This document shows positions 5,498 through 8,801 of a stretch of DNA of 8,801 bases, piece after piece. The notes beneath the pieces were generated by a model. That model was not told the DNA's origin, did no database searches, and was given only the letters and a program-made list of their open reading frames with translations. Each line of letters begins with the position of its first letter. Position 1 is the stretch's first letter. Source of the DNA: Pseudomonadota bacterium (lineage in GTDB: Bacteria; Pseudomonadota; Gammaproteobacteria; Xanthomonadales; Xanthomonadaceae); assembly GCA_023395465.1 (NCBI GenBank), contig JAEWZE010000118.1, positions 1 to 8,801 of the forward strand, in the 5' to 3' direction. The position numbers were made by a program, and so were the translations under genes.

Positions 5498-5877
5498 ACA
5501 GGGAACTGACCGGATACATCGCCTGGGCCGCGGGCATCGTGGCGGTGGCGCTCGCTGCAAGCTACGCGCGCAAGCTGGGCTACATCGACCAGGACGCCAC
5601 CACGCGCGTGGTAATCGGACTCAACGGACTGATGATCGCCTGGATCGGCAACCGTCTGCCCAAGAGCGTCGCGCCCAGCGCCTGCATCGGCCGGGTCAAG
5701 CGCGTCGGCGGCTGGTCGATGGTGCTGAGTGGGCTGGTCTACGCGGGGCTGTGGGCGTTCGCGCCGACGAACGTGGCGGTCGCTGGCGGCTCCGCCGCCG
5801 TGATCGCCGGCATCGCAGTCACGGCCGGCTACTGCATGGTGCTCAGGTCGCGGGCCAGGCGCACGGCGGTGCATTGA
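5494..5877 (+). CDS. small SdpI-like membrane protein, partner of SdpR
   Basis: The protein has 127 residues and four predicted membrane helices (about 8-25, 37-52, 73-90, 96-115) and a short basic tail. The segment W-I-G-N-R-L-P-K (50-57) followed by G-G-W-S-M-V-L-S-G-L (72-81) recalls the G-N-x-L-P-K ... G-G region of SdpI-family immunity/sensor proteins, but the R-T-P-W-T-L loop of canonical SdpI is not present and the protein is shorter. Homologues in this lineage are, as I recall, often labelled simply as membrane protein or, doubtfully, ammonium transporter. Translational coupling with sdpR is clear: ATGA overlap (5494-5497), with AGGA about 9 nt before the ATG inside the sdpR end. The likely role, from Bacillus, is a membrane partner that relieves SdpR repression and/or protects from a peptide. 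This is inference; only the operon and topology are seen. The operon ends at the terminator at 5909-5950. Confidence 0.72.
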   Translation: MNRELTGYIAWAAGIVAVALAASYARKLGYIDQDATTRVVIGLNGLMIAWIGNRLPKSVAPSACIGRVKRVGGWSMVLSGLVYAGLWAFAPTNVAVAGGSAAVIAGIAVTAGYCMVLRSRARRTAVH

Positions 5878-5908
5878 CCTGCGCGGCCCATGCTGGGCGG
5901 GCATCGGG

Positions 5909-5950
5909 AAAAAAACGAAGGCCCGCGATTGCGGGCCTTCGTTGTTGTTG
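5909..5950. terminator. strong bidirectional intrinsic terminator
   Basis: Perfect 13-bp arms AACGAAGGCCCGC (5914-5926) and GCGGGCCTTCGTT (5931-5943) close a GATT loop. On the minus strand the stem runs into a seven-T tract (from the A-run 5909-5915), a classical terminator for dcp, which stops 18 nt before the terminator region. On the plus strand the tail GTTGTTGTTG is less pure but serves the SdpI-like gene, which ends 32 nt before it. Confidence 0.93.
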
Positions 5951-5968
5951 CAGTTGTGGAAACGGTGA

Positions 5969-8122
5969 CTACTTCAAGCCGCGATGCTCCAGCAGCGGCT
6001 CCACGCTCGGCTCCTTGCCGCGGAACTCGCGGTAGGCCTGCGCAAGATCGCGCGAGTGGCCGATGGACAGGATCTTCTCGCGGAACACCTGGCCGTTCTC
6101 GCGGGTCAGGCCGCCGTTCTCGCGGAACCACTGGAAGGCGTCGTGGTCGAGCACCTCGGCGCCGAAGTAGGCGTAGTAGCCGGCCGCATAGCCGCCGCCC
6201 CAGATGTGGCTGAAGTAGTTGGTGCGGTAGCGCGGCGGCACCGCCGCCAGGTCCACCTGGTACTTCGCCAGCGCCTCGCGCTCGAACGGTTCCACGTCCT
6301 TCTTCGCATCGCCCGCCGGCAGCGTGTGCCAGGCCATGTCCAGCAGCGCCGCCGACAGGTACTCGGTGGTCGCATAGCCCTGGTTGAAGGTGCGCGCGCG
6401 GGTGATCTTCTCCACCAGCGCCTGCGGCATCGGCTCGCCGGTCTGGTAATGCCTGGCGTAGTTGGCGAACACCTTCGGATCCAGCGCCCAGTGCTCGTTG
6501 AACTGCGAGGGGAACTCGACGAAGTCGCGCGGCACGTTGGTGCCGGCCACGCTGGGATACGTGGTCTTCGAGAAGATGCCGTGCAGCGCGTGGCCGAACT
6601 CGTGGAACAGGGTGGTGGTGTCGTCCCAGCTCAGCAGCGCGGGCTGGCCGTCGGCCGGCCTGGTGAAGTTCTCGACGTTGTAGATCACCGGGATGTCGCC
6701 GGTCAGGCCGTTCTGCTCGACGAAGTTGCCCATCCAGGCGCCGCCCTGCTTGCTCTCGCGCTGGAACGGGTCGAGGTAGAACAGCGCCAGCTGGGTGCCG
6801 TCGGCGTCGAAGATGTCGAACACGCGCACGTCGGGGTGGTAGACCGGCAGGTCGGTGCGTTCCTTGGCGGTGATGCCGTAGAGCTGTTCGGCGGCAAAGA
6901 ACACGCCGTCCTTGAGCACGCGGTCGAGTTCGAAGTAGGGCTTGATCTGCTCGGCGTCGAGATCGAACTCGGCCTTGCGCACCTGTTCGGCGTAGAAGTC
7001 CCAGTCGGCGGCGCCCGCCTCGAAGCCGCCGCCTTGCGCGTCCACGACCGACTGGATCTTCGCCAGTTCCGCGCGGGCGCGCGCGGTGGCCGCGGGCACG
7101 GTGTCGGTCAGCAGCTTGAGCGCAACCTCGGGCGTGCCGGCCATCTGGTCGGCGATGCTGTAGGCGGCATAGTTCTCGAAGCCCAGCAGCTGCGCCTTGC
7201 GCGCGCGCAGTTCGGCCAGGCGCTGGATGGTGGCGCGGGTGTCGTTGGCGTCGCCCTTCTGCGCGCGTTCCAGCGAGGCGGCCATCACCTGCTGGCGCAG
7301 GTCGCGGTTCTTGAGCGAGGTCAGCACCGGCTGCTGGCTGGTGTTCTGCAGCACCAGCAGCCACTGGCCTTGCTTGCCGTCGGCCTTGGCGGCCGCGGCG
7401 GCCGCGGCGATGGTGGCCTCGTCCAGGCCGTCGAGCTTCGCCACGTCGTTCACCAGCACGCCGCCGGCCTTGGTCGCGGCCAGCAGCTTGTTGGAGAACG
7501 CGGTGGTCAGCGAGGATTCCTCGCTGTTGAGCTTGCGCAGTTCGGCCTGGCTGTCGGCATCGAGCTGGGCGCCGGCGCGGACGAAGTTGTCGTAGGTGTG
7601 CTCGAGCAGGGTGAGCTGCTCGGGGTTGAGCCCGAGCTGCGCGCGCTGGTCGTACAGCGACTTCACGCGCGCGAACAGTTCGGGATCGAGATGGATCGCG
7701 TCGGTGTGCTCGGCAAGCTTCGGCGCCAGCGCCTGCTCGGCGGCCTGCAGCGCCTCGTTGGTGTGCGCCGAGGTCATGGCGAAGAAGATCGACGCGGCGC
7801 GGGTCAGCAGAGCGCCGCTGCGCTCCAGCGCCTCGATGGTGTTGGCGAAGCCCGGTGCTTCGGCGCTGTCGGCGATCTGGCGGACTTCGGCCAGGTGCTG
7901 GCGCATGCCTTCCTCGATCGCCGGCTGGTAGTGCGCGTCCTGGATCCGGTCGAACAGCGGTGCCTGGAACGGCAGCGTGCTGGCGGCGAGGAGCGGGTTT
8001 TCGACCTGCGCGGGCGCGGCGGGTGCGGTGGCGGTATTCGGCATCGGTGGCTCGGTGGGAGTGCGGTCGCAGGCGCCCAGGGCGAGCGCGATCGCGGAAG
8101 TCAGCAGCAGGGGACGCAGCAT
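5969..8122 (-). CDS. dcp: peptidyl-dipeptidase Dcp, M3-family zinc metallopeptidase, predicted lipoprotein
   Basis: This 717-residue M3A oligopeptidase releases dipeptides from the C-terminus of peptides. The zinc site is H-E-F-G-H at 507-511 (His507, Glu508, His511), with the third ligand Glu536 in F-V-E-F-P-S, 25 residues on, the usual M3 spacing. Other family landmarks are the mostly helical N-terminal half, R-x-x-Q-x-x-x-A-S (276-283), the W-x-G-N-F region (463-467), N-Q-G-Y-A-T-T-E (580-587) and the substrate-binding H-I-W-G-G-G-Y-A-A-G-Y-Y (639-650). Its length is about that of E. coli Dcp plus an N-terminal leader. The leader (M-L-R-P-L-L-L...) ends in the lipobox L-G-A-C with Cys18, then a Pro/Ala/Thr-rich linker to about 42, so the enzyme is predicted to be lipid-anchored in the periplasm. 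Asp19 at +2 would favour inner-membrane retention by the E. coli rule. GGAG lies 9 nt before the ATG. It is transcribed alone and ends at the shared terminator. Confidence 0.93.
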   Translation of the reverse strand: MLRPLLLTSAIALALGACDRTPTEPPMPNTATAPAAPAQVENPLLAASTLPFQAPLFDRIQDAHYQPAIEEGMRQHLAEVRQIADSAEAPGFANTIEALERSGALLTRAASIFFAMTSAHTNEALQAAEQALAPKLAEHTDAIHLDPELFARVKSLYDQRAQLGLNPEQLTLLEHTYDNFVRAGAQLDADSQAELRKLNSEESSLTTAFSNKLLAATKAGGVLVNDVAKLDGLDEATIAAAAAAAKADGKQGQWLLVLQNTSQQPVLTSLKNRDLRQQVMAASLERAQKGDANDTRATIQRLAELRARKAQLLGFENYAAYSIADQMAGTPEVALKLLTDTVPAATARARAELAKIQSVVDAQGGGFEAGAADWDFYAEQVRKAEFDLDAEQIKPYFELDRVLKDGVFFAAEQLYGITAKERTDLPVYHPDVRVFDIFDADGTQLALFYLDPFQRESKQGGAWMGNFVEQNGLTGDIPVIYNVENFTRPADGQPALLSWDDTTTLFHEFGHALHGIFSKTTYPSVAGTNVPRDFVEFPSQFNEHWALDPKVFANYARHYQTGEPMPQALVEKITRARTFNQGYATTEYLSAALLDMAWHTLPAGDAKKDVEPFEREALAKYQVDLAAVPPRYRTNYFSHIWGGGYAAGYYAYFGAEVLDHDAFQWFRENGGLTRENGQVFREKILSIGHSRDLAQAYREFRGKEPSVEPLLEHRGLK

Positions 8123-8195
8123 GGATGGGGGCTCCGGTGGGGCCAGGACAAGGTCTGGCCGCTCAGGATGCGCCCGCGACGGCGGTTGCGGGAGG

Positions 8196-8207
8196 TGCCG
8201 ATCGGCA
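8196..8207. repeat. 12-bp palindrome upstream of dcp, inside a larger imperfect hairpin
   Basis: TGCCGATCGGCA is a perfect palindrome about 75 bp upstream of the dcp start. It abuts one arm of a larger repeat: GCGGGAGGTGCC (8188-8199) pairs with GGCACCTTCCCGC (8236-8248) except for one bulged T. It could be an operator for dcp or a terminator-like structure behind the upstream SDR. The GC content makes chance repeats fairly common. Confidence 0.3.
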
Positions 8208-8412
8208 TGGGGCGCGGTGGCCGCCCTGGCACGGGGGCACCTTCCCGCACCGGGCGCGGGCGGAACGCTGCCTGCCGGCCGCCACGCCGTGCACGCTCCC
8301 GTGCGGCCCTAGTCCGCCATCAGCGCCTGCAGCGCCCAGGTCTCCAGGAACGCACCGGCCGCACGATCCTGCCGCGCTTCGGCACCATGTGCCGGGCGCA
8401 GGTGTTGCGGGA

Positions 8413-8432
8413 CGGGGCGCCGCTGCGCCCCG
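8413..8432 (-). terminator. GC hairpin just behind the second SDR gene
   Basis: CGGGGCGC (8413-8420) and GCGCCCCG (8425-8432) form a perfect 8-bp stem with a CGCT loop, 10 nt past the SDR stop on the minus strand. No T-tract follows (TCCCGCAAC), so termination would be weak or need Rho. Confidence 0.4.
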
Positions 8433-8442
8433 CGCGCGGCGA

Positions 8443-8801
8443 TCAGGCCGGGCTCCGCAGGTGGCGCACCACGATGTCGGTGGTGTCGACCTCGGGCGGC
8501 TGCGCGATGGCGTGCGCGATGGCGCCTGCGATCGCCTCGGGCTTGAGCGCGATCTGGCGGAACCGGCCGATCGCCTCGGCCGATTCGGCATGGGTGATCG
8601 TGCCGGCCAGCTCCGATTCCACCGCGCCGGGATACACGCAGGTCACGCGCACGATGTCGCTTTCCATGCGCAGGCCTTCCGAGATCGCGCGCACCGCGTA
8701 CTTGGTGGCGCAGTACACCGCTGCGGTCGGCATCACGAACAGGCCGCCGATCGAGGACACGTTGACCACGTGCCCCTGGCCCTGGCGCTCCATCGCCGGC
8801 A
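8443..8801 (-). CDS. short-chain dehydrogenase/reductase, C-terminal half (gene runs off the window)
   Basis: The last 119 codons of a classical SDR are visible and stop with TGA at 8443-8445. Counting from the Met at 8793, which is internal, N-V-S-S-I-G-G (11-17) contains catalytic Ser14, and Tyr27/Lys31 form the Y-x-x-x-K pair (Y-C-A-T-K). Y-P-G-A-V-E-S-E-L (54-62) follows the usual P-G turn. The end A-L-K-P-E-A-I-A-G-A-I-A-H-A-I-A-Q-P and D-I-V-V-R-H-L-R-S (106-114) match the tail of the YdfG-like / NADP-dependent SDR group, where 'ei-V-V-R-P' is typical. About 120 N-terminal residues with the cofactor motif lie outside. Its substrate cannot be read from sequence. It is not closely similar to the SDR at 3243, so it is not a local duplicate. 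Confidence 0.88.
   Translation of the reverse strand, partial: PAMERQGQGHVVNVSSIGGLFVMPTAAVYCATKYAVRAISEGLRMESDIVRVTCVYPGAVESELAGTITHAESAEAIGRFRQIALKPEAIAGAIAHAIAQPPEVDTTDIVVRHLRSPA

Larger units (their letters stand above)
8123..8442. other. 320-bp stretch without a supported gene
   Basis: Between dcp and the second SDR I see no gene with an acceptable start and ribosome site. The region holds the dcp leader, a 12-bp palindrome, a GC hairpin behind the SDR, and on the minus strand an open frame ending at TAG 8309-8311. The last 26 codons of that frame read like protein (H-G-A-E-A-R-Q-D-R-A-A-G-A-F-L-E-T-W-A-L-Q-A-L-M-A-D). It has no ATG, GTG or TTG between there and the SDR gene, so if it is real it is a decayed gene end. 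No clear promoter for dcp was found. Confidence 0.5.

Noticed and set aside
5384..5560. Minus-strand frames across the sdpR/SdpI-like junction as a possible antitoxin or toxin gene
   Set aside because: The translations are Arg/His/Gln-rich complements of the operon genes without a ribosome site; no toxin-like peptide with a signal sequence was found.
5829..7364. A 511-codon minus-strand frame overlapping dcp
   Set aside because: It is a shadow of dcp in another frame; only the 717-residue frame has the zinc motif and family landmarks.
8163..8591. A 142-codon minus-strand frame across the dcp-SDR gap
   Set aside because: It overlaps the SDR gene in another frame, has Arg/Ser/Pro-rich low-complexity content and no ribosome site.

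Overview
The window is about two-thirds G+C by eye, has strongly G/C-biased third codon positions and dense genes on both strands. Together with a Dcp-type peptidase made as a lipoprotein and an SdpR/SdpI-like pair, this suggests a free-living gammaproteobacterium of the Xanthomonadaceae/Lysobacteraceae type (Lysobacter, Luteimonas or a relative). That placement is inference from gene content; no rRNA or other marker gene is present. I see no tRNA, rRNA, CRISPR array, insertion sequence or phage gene.

Left part (1-2230): the C-terminal end of a probable AEC-family permease, a 72-residue helical protein of unknown function, and facing them a full-length bacterial flavin-containing monooxygenase that is very close to trimethylamine monooxygenase (Tmm). 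The Tmm call is the best-supported functional assignment here.

Middle (2231-5194): a divergent pair, an AraC-family regulator (minus strand) and a short-chain dehydrogenase/reductase (plus strand). The 103-bp gap between them holds a perfect 9-bp inverted repeat that is a good operator candidate. Next, on the minus strand, come a four-helix membrane protein of unknown function and a small secreted protein with a cysteine/histidine-rich N-terminal segment and a C-terminal Excalibur (DxDxDGxxCE) calcium-binding motif.

Right part (5160-8801): a two-gene operon of an SdpR-type ArsR repressor and a small SdpI-like membrane protein, overlapping by 4 bp. It is driven by a promoter with a perfect 18-bp A/T-rich palindrome lying over the -10 region. 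The start codon has no Shine-Dalgarno and is only about 6 nt from the -10, so the transcript is probably leaderless. No SDP-like toxin gene is visible. A strong bidirectional terminator separates this operon from a convergent M3-family peptidyl-dipeptidase (dcp) carrying a lipobox. Beyond dcp is a 320-bp gene-poor stretch and then the C-terminal half of a second short-chain dehydrogenase that runs off the window.

The genes look like several independent small transcription units rather than one pathway. The two places with the clearest local regulatory architecture are the araC/SDR divergent gap and the sdpR promoter.
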